Part shown: positions 33,323 through 44,971 of the stretch, one piece after another
How positions within the stretch are numbered: position 1 is the first letter of the stretch
Layout of the letters: each line of letters begins with the position of its first letter
Assembly (NCBI GenBank): GCA_000750105.3
Contig: JPHH03000002.1
Location: 372,001-436,000 of the forward strand
Origin: Tolypocladium sp. Sup5 PDA-1
Taxonomy: Eukaryota > Ascomycota > Sordariomycetes > Hypocreales > Ophiocordycipitaceae
Direction: 5' to 3'
Length of the DNA: 64,000 nucleotides
Made by a program: the position numbers and the translations under genes
Notes under the pieces: model-generated
Told to the model about the DNA's origin: nothing
Seen by the model: the letters and a program-made list of their open reading frames with translations, nothing else
Databases searched by the model: none

Positions 33323-33683
33323 ATCATCAGTTCACATGATCCGGGGTGATATATTAAGGTTCACGAGGACTCCAACAGTATTTGCGCAAAACACTTTATG
33401 CTGCTACCATGGACTGACCTGTGTTGTTGGTTCGTCCAGAGATCAGCTGAACTGTGATGTCATTTTGGAGTGTTGGTTACAGTGTTGGTTGGTTACATTG
33501 TCCATGTTACCTACTCCGTACGCAGTACAGCACCTGGATACAGATACCCCGCTACACCGAGGAACCTTGATCAAAATCCATCTTCTCTAGCCTACTAAGA
33601 CTACGTACATCCTTCCTAACGCGGCTCCTGATCTATACTTTCGATTCCTTGGCGCTCGGACTTCTAAGCCCTCTAATGTCGCA
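33323..33683. other. Intergenic
   Basis: AT-rich spacer with a TACTCCGTA motif at 33512-33520. Nothing else seen. Confidence 0.5.
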
Positions 33684-34493
33684 ATGACAATCAACATTAT
33701 GCCCCACGAGAATCTCCCTCCCCCTACCGGCGAGCCATTCCGCCTCTCGGTACGCATCGACCCTCACTTGCTCCGATCTATCGATCCAGCTATGGAACCG
33801 TTCCAAGAAACAGACACCGTCACTAGTGTTATGCGCAAGGGCAGGAAGGCCTGGGCGGACATCGCACAGGGCGTCAGCCAGCAACTCCTTCACGCAGAGG
33901 TCACGCCGCTCCACAACATGAGGTTATACTGGCCAAAGAGGGTTCCCGGTACCCAGTTCTCAGAGCGTTGTTTAGTTGAGGCATACGAAACATTCGGCAT
34001 GATTTTCGATCGCGGAGTAGGTGATATGTCAAATCCACCGGTTATCTGCTTGACTGCGAGTATGGGAGAGAACGGGCACGTCGCGTTTAATTTTGAGGAG
34101 GCAGATGAAGAGGAGCGGTCTCGTGTGAATAAGACGGTAGAATCTGCGGGTATGTGATAGTACATGATTTTAGTGTATTACTATTCTACACCGACGACGG
34201 GCGAGAGAGCTATTATCTTCTACCTTGACAAGTGGAACGATGATGCAGATGTTCATCTGCCACCCAAGAGATACATCCACTGCGATTCAGCTCTGGCATC
34301 ACAGCCCATTCTCGAAACTCACCCAAGACGTCCAAATGGAGGATTCGCCGATGACTCGTTGATGAGACGAGTACGGGCGGCTCCACCAGGTGCAACATTG
34401 CTCATCAATGGTATCCCGCGTCAAACCAACAATGTCGATCCCGTCACGGTTAATATTGAAGGAATCCTTCCCATGAAGATACCCGTGTGTTGA
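33684..34493 (+). CDS. Hypothetical protein in two in-frame pieces separated by a 24-nt stop-containing segment
   Basis: I do not recognise the family. The first piece (33684-34157) encodes 157 aa with MRLYWPKRVPGTQFSERCLV and VICLTASMGENGHVAFNFEE, and stops at TGA 34155-34157. The same frame reopens at once with VYYYSTPTTGERAIIFYLDK and runs to 34493 (LINGIPRQTN, VTVNIEGILP). Only the 24 bases 34150-34173 break it. They begin GTATGT and end TTTTAG, textbook splice borders, and removing 24 bases keeps the frame. 24 nt is shorter than spliceosomal introns known in filamentous fungi, so alternatives are a small insertion or a nonsense-mutated pseudogene. With the segment removed the product would be 261 aa. 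No signal peptide or membrane helix. Confidence 0.45.
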
Positions 34494-34660
34494 GTTTGTG
34501 CCTCGAAGTGAGGCAGAGGGTAGACTTGAAAAGCATTTAAGACGTTTCTGCTGCTGCCGTGTCAACATCTTGAATTGCTCATCATTGCAATCATTCCCAC
34601 AAGGCACAACGTAACTTGGCCACAACATCACAACATCACTCATCTTTCAGTTCCTCCAAC

Positions 34661-35198
34661 ATGCCTATTCCACTCATCATTGTGGGAATTCTTCCCGGGA
34701 TTGCCGACGTCCTCCCCCTTGCCGGACTTGGGGGAGGTGCAGTCGGAGGCTCCATCGCCCATTGGTGCTCCGGGCATCCGGGACCTGGCTGCGTCAGGAA
34801 GCGTGACTTACTCGACACGGACTCTGTTCCACGCATGGCCTTTGAACGCGCTGATGTCGGTCCTTGCAACGTCCCAATGTACAACCTCAACCAGCACCAC
34901 GATCAAGTCAAGGCGCAGACCATGCATGTCATCAGCTCGTCCCCCGCAGCCGGCGGTAAGTCTCTGGATTACTAGAGCAAGATTATCATGTATTGTGAAG
35001 ATTCTAACTCATTCGTCACCAGTGGCCCAATTTGACAACGTCCCACCGGCTTGCATGAACCTCGCCAGCGTCCTTGGGGGCTCTTGTAAAGGCGATGGCG
35101 CCCGCCCTACTCCTTGCGGCTCGGCCTGCCTCAAGTACACTGGGCTGTCGGATAAACAGTTGCGAAGTCTTTCCAGTACTCTCAACGCCAAGAAATAA
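34661..35198 (+). CDS. Small cysteine-containing protein with hydrophobic N-terminus, candidate secreted protein
   Basis: Two exons (34661-34955, 35023-35198; GTAAGT..CAG) give 156 aa. MPIPLIIVGILPGIADVLPL, then a Gly/Ala run, could be a signal peptide or membrane anchor. A dibasic CVRKRDLLDTD follows at about residue 46 and could be a Kex2-type site. The second exon is cysteine-rich: VPPACMNLASVLGGSCKGDG, then PCGSACLKYTG. I know no family with this pattern. The mix of N-terminal hydrophobic segment, dibasic site and spaced cysteines suits small secreted fungal proteins, but function is unknown. It lies in the gene-poor tract, as lineage-specific secreted proteins often do. Confidence 0.55.
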
Positions 35199-35629
35199 GT
35201 GCACTTTGCCTGATTGCTTGGCCGCACCTCGAAGATACGAGTAAATCGTTGGCGGGCATGTTAAAAGCACGGGTGTGCGGACAATGTACTTGGAGCCGTT
35301 GGCTATGTGCTTTCTTTGTACGGACCAGCCTCATGAGGAACGCAAAAAGGCAGATACTCTTTTATCACAAGATCTTGTTGTTAGTTCTTAGTACTTACAG
35401 CCAAGAGCGACTTCGGTTTCTACCCTTGCTAACTCTTTAAAGAACTTTGGGCGAACAGACCATCTTGTATACAGTGCGAAAGCTCAAGCAGACACACAGT
35501 ACGTCAGCGGAACCTGCCGATTGTTGGGCATTACGGAGTAGGTCTACCGGAGCTGGACATGATGCAGCAGGAAAATGCCGCAAATGGCTTCTATCTCGAG
35601 ACAAGACACTGGTTAATATCTGCATTACA
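35199..35629. other. Intergenic, promoter of the ITPase gene
   Basis: 431 bases. TACGGAGTA, the inverse of the recurring motif, is at 35532-35540. No other feature. Confidence 0.5.
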
Positions 35630-36459
35630 ATGGCGCCAAAACAACTCAATTTCATCACAGGAAACAAGAACAAGCTCTCGGTAGTGAAGGCGATCCTAGG
35701 CGATACGGTCAACCTGCAGAGTCAGTCGTTGGATTTGGTGGAAATCCAAGGGACAATCGAGGAGATTTCAGTGGACAAATGCCGAAGAGCTGCAGATGCT
35801 GTTCGTCTTCCGACCTGATAAACCTGGAAGCCGCAGCTAATCTTTTGTAGATTAAAGGCCCCGTGCTGGTTGAAGATACATGCTTATGCTTTAATGCATT
35901 GAAAGAGCTTCCGGGTCCGTATATGTATGTAGGGCACTCCTCGTTGCAGATTATAGCTTGAATTTACTAATCCGCTTTCTGTAGCAAGTGGTTCTTTGAA
36001 AAACTTGGGCACGAAGGGCTTTACAATCTCCTCGCGGCGTACCCTGATAAGTCTGCCCAAGCAGTATGCACATTTGCTTACTGCGAAGGACCTGGCCATA
36101 AACCCATCATCTTCCAAGGTCGCACAGATGTAAGTTCCTGCAGCCAACTCCCGTTCCCTTCTTCCGTCTGACCAGAAATAGGGAAAGATAGTACCAGCAA
36201 GAGGCCCGACAAATTTCGGTAAGAAGCGATATTTTTAATTATATTTTTACGAGATGCTCATTGTTTACAGGCTGGGATCCGATATTCGAGTACGAGGGGC
36301 AGACGTATGTCATGAAGATTACCCCGCTATCACAATGGTCCAAAAGGCTGACTTTGCACTACCTTTAGGTATGCCGAGATGGACACGGTAGAAAAGAACA
36401 AGATCTCACAAAGCTTCCGAGCATTGGAAAAGCTCAAGAAGTGGCTGGAAGAATCGTAG
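35630..36459 (+). CDS. HAM1: Inosine triphosphate pyrophosphatase (HAM1/ITPA)
   Basis: Six exons (35630-35800, 35851-35924, 35985-36129, 36182-36218, 36271-36304, 36369-36459) join in phase to 183 aa, the family length. NFITGNKNKLSVVKAIL is the N-terminal TGNxxK nucleotide-binding motif. GPVLVEDTCLCFNALKELPG carries the catalytic acidic residues, and GPYIKWFFEKLGHEGLYNLL matches human ITPA almost residue for residue. FQGRTDGKIVPARGPTNFGW and QTYAEMDTVEKNKISQSFRA are the C-terminal signatures. It hydrolyses ITP, dITP and XTP to monophosphates, keeping deaminated purines out of nucleic acids; it acts in the cytosol. The first intron has a weak GTTCGT donor. A housekeeping gene that anchors this otherwise accessory tract. 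Confidence 0.95.
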
Positions 36460-37746
36460 ATATCATAGTATAGTGGATTTAGAACTCCTGTTTAGACCTG
36501 AGGCTTGGGGCTGATGGCTTTCTCGCTGTCGCCCCGCAAGTCAGTGGTGAGGGTGACAGTCGCCCTCAATTAAACAACGAGCTCCAATAGCGCCAAGACG
36601 CTACTAATAGCGGTTTCCCCAGACTCGAACTCTCCCCAATGTCGATCATGCTCGCGGAAACGGTGTGTGAGGTCGATTCGACGGCAATTAAGGTGCAGCA
36701 TCTAGGTTACGGACCCATGCTCATCGCCGAGCTTGCTACTCAACACACCAGGGAAAGTTCTGGACTTCGTTCCTTGGGGCCTCCTTACACCTCGGACAGC
36801 CTCTGGCATTCGCCCAGATTTGTGAAAGCACTGTGTCTTAGAGAGCGCCGTCTGCCTTCCAGGCTGACTTCCGTGCTGTGTAACTTGCATTCTACAATTA
36901 TTTCCGGGACAGCATTGATGGCTGGTAGCCCAAGGACGCACACACGAAGCTGCCGCCAGTCTCACGATCGCAGCACGATCACAGCACGGGGAACAATCCC
37001 CTGGTAAGTCGAGAGCTACCCAGAGAACATTGAAGGCAACTGCGTCCACAACTGGTCCTCGCTCGTCAGGACGGTAAGCGAACTTTGGTGGGAATATTAT
37101 ATTTTGTCTTACGTTTTATTACTTGCCATCGCACGAAAGGTTATTGCCTGGAGTTGATTGCGCAATGCTGTCAGGTGATCGAGAGACGCCGCATTCGGTG
37201 AAGAGTATGAATGGGCTGTGCTGGAAGATGCCAAGCTGTGCGATCACGCTGCGGGACAAGTGAGCCAATAATTGTATGCTTACAGGTGTACTGTTGGATA
37301 AGTATTAAACGCAGCCAGCCCATAGACAGAATTTCTAGGGCTCTTCAACTTGTCGACTTGTCATGTATCCGACGGTGTAAGTGGTATAGGGTAAGTAGCG
37401 GCATCGCGACTTCGGCTGGTCCTACCAACGGCTGTCCATCGTCGCAAAAGTCACCCGATATTGATTACAATATTTCCTGGTCCATTGATCATTGACAATG
37501 ACGTACACCAATGCGTTGGTTTTCACGCCAGCTGCGTGAAAATAGCGTTTGTGAGTGCAACGCCCATCTTTGTGCATGGGCCGCACCCAAAATAAGACAA
37601 AGTGAGTCGCCACCGGACTAGAGCGAACCCACTCCCGCCACCACAGCCGGGTCTCTGATCTCCGCAATCTGCTGCAGCTCGATGAGCCTTCACACATTCA
37701 ATCTGAGGCGACAGTCAACCCTTGATTGCCCGCGGCGCTGTTGGCC
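36460..37746. other. 1.3-kb intergenic, promoter of the GAL4-type regulator
   Basis: No gene recognised. A tRNA-like B-box match near 36612 was examined and rejected because the T-stem does not pair. Confidence 0.5.
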
Positions 37747-40178
37747 ATGGACTCTGCGTCGTCCTCGCTGCCGGGCTTCGCTAGCTCGGCCCCGAATGGC
37801 CCTCCGGCTGATGACGCCACCGACATGGACCCCTTCTTCGACATGAGCTTCATCGGCTCTTCGGATCAAGCCTGCAAGGAATGCCGGAGGAGAAAGGCGC
37901 GCTGCAACCGGGCCCTGCCGACTTGCGATCTGTGCATACGCTATCGACGACATTGCTTGTACGAAAAGCACTCGAGGACGCCGCTGACTCGCAAGTGAGA
38001 ATGGTCTATGCAGCCGCGAGTGGCGAACGTGAAAGCTGACGTGTGGCAGACATCTCACTGAGGTTGAAGCCCGTTTGGAGAGGGCCGAGGTATTGCTGCG
38101 GCAGATGCGAACTTTGGTTCCGCCTCAGCTGCGAACGTGGGAGCGAGCACATGCAGGATCAACAGGGGCGGCACCGCAACCGAAAGCAGATGAGACCTTT
38201 GACTTCTCGAGGGATCCCCCCCAAGCGAAGATCCAGGATGATGAGCCTTCTGCCGACGAGCAAGCGAGGCGCACGTCGGTTCCACGCCAGCAATCAAATC
38301 CCAATGTCGACGAAAGCAGCGGCACTGCTCGGCAACCTGACGCCGATCACCAGAGGATGCTGGAAGGACCGCCTCTGGAAGACTTTGAGTGGAGCGAGAA
38401 GGATTCCCCGTACGCACACGGCCTGTCACCCGATGCTATTGGTGAAGGAGGTATCGACGACGCACCGATATCTGATGGCATGGCCTCATTAAGTGTAAAT
38501 GAGCGAGAAGGGGGCTATCTCGGCGTGGCGTCTGGCGCAGCCCTGCTTCGGCTTCTGGAGCCAAGCTCCCGAAGACGGACGCCGACGCCATCGAGGCCGG
38601 ACTACGATACCTCGCCATCACTCCCCATGACATCTCAACCAAACCCGAACCGCCACATTGCCGAATCCATGATCGACGCCTACTTCCGACTATACCACGT
38701 CATGTACCCCCTTGTCCACGAACCAACCTTCCGCGCCCAGTACAGCGAAGTGATTGCTCGACCAAATGGACCATGTTGGACGGCCTTGGCGTACATCGTC
38801 GCCGCCATAGGGGTCTGGACGTCAGGGAGCTCATCCGCCGACACTCTGGACCTGGCGCTATTTGCACAGGCACGGTCGATCCTCGGCTTCAACTTTCTGG
38901 AGGTTGGAAACCTGAGCCTTGTCCAAGCCCTTACGCTGGCCTCAAACTACCAACAGAAGCGAGATAAGCCCAACTCGGGATACAACTACTTGGGACTGTC
39001 TGCTCGCATGGCTATGGGGCTGGGCCTGCACAAGGAATTCCAAGGCTGGAATATTGCGCCGCTGAGCATGGAGATTCGACGAAGGATATGGTGGACCCTC
39101 TGCTCCTTCGACATCGGCGCGTCTATTACCTTTAGTCGTCCCGACGTGTGGCCGTACAAAGGAGTCGAGGTCTCATACCCGCTCAATGTCAATGACAAGG
39201 ACCTCACGGCCGCCTCCCTGTCATACCCCTCGGAGAGCAACCAGGTTACACCTTACACTGCTGTGACGTCGCAGGCACGCTTCCACATTGCGACGCATGA
39301 ATGCTACGAAAGTGTCATTTCTAAGCCCTTTCCGTCTGCGGCAGAGTTGCTACGCTTGGACGCCAAGCACATCGAATCTTTTAAAGCAACGATGCCGTCC
39401 TACTTTGTGGAACAGGCGGCGGTGCTGCCCCGATATGCGCTTCCCCAAGCAGTTATGGCGTGGCGGCTGCGAAATTTGAGAATCATCATGTATCGTCCAT
39501 TTGTCATTCGAAGAGCCTTGAGGCGGAAGGCAGATGCGGATGAAGACAGCGGGACTGCATACGACCGATGTCTTGCAGACGCAAAGTCGACAATCGAGAT
39601 GATTGCGGACTTCTGGGAGCGCTACGAGCATAACAGGCTGTCCGCTTGGTATGGGCTGTAAGTAACACCCTCAACAAACCATGACCGTGCATTTGTCTGA
39701 CCGAGAAAACAGGTACTTTCTCTTCCAAGCTGCCTTGATTCCTTGCATTTGCCTGCGCAACGATCCCACAGCGCCCGAGGCAGCAGACTGGCGACGGCAA
39801 ATCTCCATTACTCTCGAGGCAATAACAGGAATGGCTCCCCTGAATGCCAGCTCCTCTCGCTGCCATAGGATCATATCCGATTTATGCGGGCGGTTCCTGG
39901 ACAGCAGCAAGGCTGAAATGGTCGACCCGCAAGTAAAGACGCAGGGGGAAGTTGTTCCAAGTCATGCGCCAACGCAATCGGCGGCATGTTTGCAGCCATA
40001 TGCGGATAGCCAGCCCGTGGGCGAGAGCCCGGAAACGCAGATTAACAATGTGTTTAGCATGATGTGGCCGAATGTACCACCTCTAGAGGCGGCGGATGTG
40101 GTGATGGGAGACGACACTGGATGGATGGAGTTTCTGAGAGCTGGAAGCGCCGAAGACTGGATCGAGCCTCTCGGCTGA
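37747..40178 (+). CDS. Zn(2)Cys(6) transcription factor, GAL4-like with coiled-coil linker
   Basis: Three exons (37747-37994, 38050-39657, 39713-40178) give 773 aa. A 40-residue acidic, Ser/Pro-rich N-tail precedes the complete zinc cluster ACKECRRRKARCNRALPTCD with LCIRYRRHC. The second exon opens with a short coiled coil, HLTEVEARLERAEVLLRQMR, the usual dimerisation element. The fungal_trans domain begins at AYFRLYHVMYPLVHEPTFRA and contains YLGLSARMAMGLGLHKEFQG and RRRIWWTLCSFDIGASITFS. An acidic C-tail ending DDTGWMEFLRAGSAEDWIEP may activate transcription. I cannot say what it controls; both neighbours are separated by more than 250 bases and are not evident pathway genes. Confidence 0.92.
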
Positions 40179-40440
40179 AGCTGGAAATGAACTATGGATA
40201 ATGGGTTTTCCCCTGTCTGCGATGCTGATACGACGGGAAGGATTTAAAAAATCTGTGACAAAAGCACTAAAAGTACTACTGACGAAAAGGGGTTATTCTT
40301 GCGATATTATGAGATTATTAAGAGAACTAGTCTACTTCATCTCTCCAACTGAGTTGTCTATCCATCGCCCCAAGCTTGCCTTTCCTCCAACAACCCGCAA
40401 GCTTCTGCTATCACGTCCTTGCTGATGATCGAGCTGACCT

Positions 40441-40713
40441 CTACTTGCTGGCGCTGTAGATGTAGGAGTAGGTGTAAGAGTACTTGTTGATGGCCTGGTC
40501 AGGCGTACCGTCGAGCATCATGTGGACGCCCTGGGCCCGGTTGGCGCAGGTGGGGCCGGGTTCGATGATGCCAAAGTCCAGCTTGTCAACGCCACCCTCG
40601 AGGACGCGAAGGACGGCGGCGATGGCGGATGTGAACGGAGTGTTGGCGAAGATGCCAGACTTGACGATGATGATGATCAGCAGCACTACTACCGGAGCTG
40701 CTCTGCTCGACAT
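40441..40713 (-). CDS. Small secreted or membrane-anchored hypothetical protein (90 aa)
   Basis: A single exon. The N-terminus, MSSRAAPVVVLLIIIIVKSG, is a strong hydrophobic stretch fit for a signal peptide. The mature part has one Cys (GPTCANRAQG) and ends in a Tyr-rich repeat-like tail, NKYSYTYSYIYSASK. There is no family I recognise. A TATA-like AAATACTTGTG in the minus-strand upstream region is weak support. Could be a real small secreted protein or a chance frame. Confidence 0.4.
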   Translation of the reverse strand: MSSRAAPVVVLLIIIIVKSGIFANTPFTSAIAAVLRVLEGGVDKLDFGIIEPGPTCANRAQGVHMMLDGTPDQAINKYSYTYSYIYSASK

Positions 40714-43544
40714 GTCCCTCTTTGCTTGGCATGTCTTTTGCAGACCATCATGCCGCCAGCATTCGGCATCGCTGCCCAGCTAGCAGCCGGCTATTCTCCG
40801 TCATCTTTCTCCAATAAGCCAGGCGGCACAAGTATTTATGTTTGTGCCATGGCATGAAAGCTAAGCACGGGGGCAATATACATGTTCAGTGATGTCTGAG
40901 GGCAGTCGCAAGAAGGAAGCGGCACGGGGCCGGGTCGGGTTGGGGTTCCCGGGCGGGGCGTCGGCACTTCGGCTGGGCGCGCGACGGATTCCATGCCAGC
41001 GACGCACAACCAACCAGCAAGTCCTCGAATGGACTCAACGCACGTGTGTTGTATAACAGAGCACGGGGTGAATACTGCACAAACTTGCAATTCACACGCT
41101 GAGTAGCTTGTGGTCTGCAGGATGCCACTCATGTTCCAGACCTTGTGTTCGTACAACCTTTGACAAGCTTGTTTGCTGTGCGAGGCGCAGAAGACTTGTT
41201 TGCGACTTGAATAATCCCGGGAAACCAAGAACCACAACATCGGCATGCAGATGACAGGACTGTGGGAGTGGACGAGCCAGGCAGCCTCTGATCCAACATT
41301 GGTGGTATCCAGTCCCCTGGCAGTCTGACAAGTACACGGCATGAGCCGAGCCTGCACCATTCATTGCTGCCGAGCGGGGAGAACACAGACAGATTCCCAG
41401 GCTAACTTATTACTACTTCGGCAGTACGGCTGCTACCTGCTGTGACAAGCCTTCGTGGAAGCCAAGGCGACTGGTTCCTGGACAGAGGACCCGGGGTGCT
41501 GAGGCGAAGCTTCAAGTGTGAGACAGAACTGACCCGGTTCTCACCGGTGACCCGTGATGAGCACCCTGGCACTGTACGGGTACGAAGAACTTTGTACGAA
41601 ACAGCCCTCTCACATGCCATTCCGTGGCTTTTTGTAACGGCAACCGCAAACATGCGACAGGTTTGAACTTTGAAGCAAGGCAGCAAGCATTCATACGGCA
41701 GTGATTATGACTCCACGCCTTCGGTCACACTTGGCTTGCGCTGGCACTGACTCTGTGTGTCCGTTTGGTACCTTGCAGAGCGCAGGCAGGCCAGGATCTC
41801 CTGGGGCCGTGATCACTGATAACCTCGTCACTAATGCACCATCCGCCTGTCGAAGCTGACCGTGCCGTGCCCTCCCGCGTCTCCGCTTTGTTCAGGGGAC
41901 GAGGCGCGGCCCGTGAGCCAAGCTCATGACTGGGTGGAGGCCGAGGCCCAACCGCCACCAAGAGGAAGAGGTATTCGTAGTCGATGGGAGGCACGCTGGA
42001 GTGAGTCTCTGTGGACCAATAGGTCAAGACGTTGCTCTCTTCCAACCAACGTGAGCACAGCCATGCTGGAAGAGGAGCGAGTGCCGCACCCAGCGCCCGC
42101 GGCCTGTGCTGCTTGTGGTTCGTCGTGCCACCCCGGCCCCCATCCACAAGAGCGACAATCGCCAAACTGCTTTTGTCCTTGGTTTCAGTGCCTCGTGGGC
42201 GACCGCTAGTGATTGGGCATCGCCGCCACACCACAGCCCTCGCATGTGACGGAGGCGCGCCGTCTTGCTTGCCGCCCATCACATGACGATAGACGGACAG
42301 CTCAGCAATGATGGGCGCCTGCGACACGCTCGCACGCACGCCCGAGACTCACGTTGACAGTCGGGGGCTGACGCTTCACGCGCTTGATCGACAAACCGCG
42401 GCACGGGGGGACGCTGGCATAAATAAGGGAGCAGCCCTGCCGCCGTCGACAACCGCCCGCCTGTATTTCGTACATACAGTAGCTGGCTGTCGAGATCCGG
42501 CCCAACCCAACAGCCCTTGACGCCCCCAGCACTCATCCGCGCAGATCCAGCGACATCGGATGCATCCGCTGCAGGTTTAGAGTCATATGCCAACTCTAGC
42601 GCATCAGCTACGAGCGCCAACGCACAAAGACAGCCACGAGTTCTTCGGCTCAACGGCGATCGCTTGACACGGACTGAGCGGCAGTCTTGCGTCCTGAAGC
42701 CATTCCATACCTTCAGCCAAGACGTCGACCTGGGCACTTGGGCCTCTTGTTTCTTTCCCACCCACGCCTTTCGTTCCCCTCTGCCCATTCATTGTCCTCC
42801 CCACGTGCAACAGCGGGCGGGGAAACGCAACGCAGAGCCACCCCTCACTTACACGCTCATTCGGCGGGGCGTTGAAGCATCGTCAACCTGTCACCGCACC
42901 TAGACTATTGACGGCAACCCCAACAAACCCCGTTTTCTATTACGAAACTCGTGCCTTGTCTGCGCACAAACAGGTGTTCGCCCACTAGAAAACAGGTTGC
43001 TGCGCCCCCCTGGTTCGCTCTGCTGCTACGGTACCCGTTCCTGGCGTGAACCGGGGCTGGCTGTCTTCGGCCGGACACACCTAACCCACAACTGGGAACG
43101 GGGCAGCGGATACCGGTCGCTCACCGCCGACGCTCAGCGGCAGCCAGAGACACAGACCCCTGTTCACGATCCTATCCTGGCAACCCCGTGCCCCGTTGAA
43201 GAGGAGTTTCCCTCTGTTATTTGAGCCCACCGCTGGCCGCTCCCTTGTCCCTCGTTGCCGTGGTCAACAAAGACACCTCACTTCTCGGTGTAACCCGGCT
43301 CACCAAGTTGTGTGCGTTGCAGACCGCAACTTCTGAGCTTGAGCTCTGGCGCCAATTCTCACTTATACAGAACCGGGGTCTCTCGCGGCTGGGCCACATC
43401 TCTTGGGCCTTGGCGCTGCATCACTCGAGGGTGGCAATGGGTTGATGTTTATACCGCTCATTTCTTCCAACTGACGATTTCTCGGTTCTCTCTCTTCTCT
43501 TTCTCCTCGTGCTTTGCTTTAGGGCTGCCGCCCATGTGCCCGTC
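40714..43544. other. 2.8-kb gene-free region, probably promoter and long 5' leader of the next gene
   Basis: No credible gene on either strand. GCATAAATAAGGG at 42417-42429 is the best TATA-like element; starting there would give a leader of roughly 1.1 kb before the ATG at 43545, with several upstream ATGs. The last 100 bases (TTCTCGGTTCTCTCTTCTCT) are a CT-rich tract typical of a fungal transcription-start region and argue for a nearer start, so both may be used. Confidence 0.4.
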
Positions 43545-44312
43545 ATGGAGCAGAGATCTAGCTTCGCCTTGTCGGACACGACTTATTACCATAGCTTCAA
43601 CGATATTGAGCTGATGGAGCCTCCCTCACCACCAAATAGCAGGGACTCGGCCCGACACAACATCACACCGCGACCCGCCGAGCCTCTGAGCGACCAAGGA
43701 CAGACCTTTACTGCCGTCAAAATGCAGCGACAAGACTCTGGATACGAGTCGTACACGGCGAGTCCCCGGACGTCTACCTCGCAGCCTCGGCCGCCGCCCC
43801 CAATCCGGCACATCTCCAACGGCTCCTCCACCGGCGTCGGCTCTCCACCACGCTCTCGCACGAGGCCGTCCACTCGTCGGTCTGCAATGTCATATCCTCA
43901 AGCCAGCTCTCAGCCCTTGTACCAGCTTCGCGCCAATGCTGGTCCGCAACCAGCAGCCTACTTCCAGTTCCCCACGCCAGACCTCGTCGAGCTCACCGAG
44001 ACGCCGTCGCACCAAGAGCTGGTGCCTCTGCCGCCGCAGACTACCCACTACTGGACCAGCGACAGCACTCGCCGCCTCGAGTATGCCGCCATTGACGCTG
44101 CCAGTCGGGGCGTCAAGGGCTGGGTCCGAAGGCACCTCGTGCCGGACTGCATCAGCCCCCGGCATGTTGCGTTCGACGACGATACCGGGAGCGTGCGTCG
44201 GTACAGGCTGGATCTGGAAGACGAGCAGCACGAGAAGGCGGCGTGTGGCAGCACGGGTCAACGACGCAAGGGCTGGCACTTTTGGCCCTTGCGCAAGAGC
44301 AGAACCCTTTAA
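43545..44312 (+). CDS. Conserved fungal protein of unknown function, largely disordered
   Basis: A single exon, 255 aa from the ATG at 43545 (MEQRSSFALSDTTYYHSFND); an in-frame Met 36 bases upstream adds only hydrophobic leader-like residues. The first 150 residues are Ser/Pro/Thr-rich and disordered, with a DSGYESYTASPR segment that looks like a phosphorylation or degron site. The ordered part is the C-terminal third: THYWTSDSTRRLEYAAIDAA, SRGVKGWVRRHLVPDCI and HVAFDDDTGSVRRYRLDLED, a pattern I associate with proteins conserved in Pezizomycotina without known role. It ends in a basic tail. No catalytic motif is visible. Its very long upstream region suggests complex regulation. Confidence 0.75.
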   Translation: MEQRSSFALSDTTYYHSFNDIELMEPPSPPNSRDSARHNITPRPAEPLSDQGQTFTAVKMQRQDSGYESYTASPRTSTSQPRPPPPIRHISNGSSTGVGSPPRSRTRPSTRRSAMSYPQASSQPLYQLRANAGPQPAAYFQFPTPDLVELTETPSHQELVPLPPQTTHYWTSDSTRRLEYAAIDAASRGVKGWVRRHLVPDCISPRHVAFDDDTGSVRRYRLDLEDEQHEKAACGSTGQRRKGWHFWPLRKSRTL

Positions 44313-44971
44313 ACATTATTTCCTTTGTCACGGGGCACGTCGCCCTGTTTTTTTTTTCTCCCCTTCCTTTTGTTTTCTTGCATTGCGGCAACAGGAGCAT
44401 CATTGGCGTTATACTATATACCCATTGTCTTGGCAGCATGGTACGCGTGATTGGATATGCATGAGCAGAAAGGGGCATATGACAGAATGGATCAGAAACG
44501 GAATAGCATGATGATGACGAGCAGAGGTGTCGACGCATTGATGGCCTTGTGCCGTAGGAACAGGTTGAGGAACACAGCACAGATACATTTCAACACGCAT
44601 CAGGAAATGAGGGATTGGAGGACGATACTGCGCCGCATGGCTCAGATGTTGGAGTCTGAGAGCGGTCCGTGGAGGCGGCCGTCCTTTGTTCAACGTTTGG
44701 GTAGTAATCGCGAGAAGAATAAATGGCAATACTTGTTCAACTCAATACGCCGTGTAAACGTGGATGCCTCCCCCCCTATTCGTTCGGTGAAAACGTTTTG
44801 AACAGTTGCTGTACGTGTGCAGTGAACCCAGTTGGCCTGTCACCAGGGGACCATTCAGGAGTTGAGGTCGAAAATCACGGCCAACGTCGAGGACTACAGC
44901 ATGCCTTCCACGAGATGCAAAGACCTTCTCCTTTACATATTCAAAGACCGAAAGAACCACAGCATTGCAAC
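44313..44971. other. Intergenic/5' region of the GCR1_C gene
   Basis: A T-tract (nine or more T) at about 44349 follows the upstream gene's stop. The GCR1_C frame stays open back to 44723, so part of this region may be coding if an upstream Met is used. Confidence 0.4.

Noticed and set aside
36590..36690. tRNA-like B box (GAGTTCGAGTC on the minus strand near 36612)
   Set aside because: Only one base pair and one further pair of the T-stem form, and no A box or acceptor stem can be drawn.
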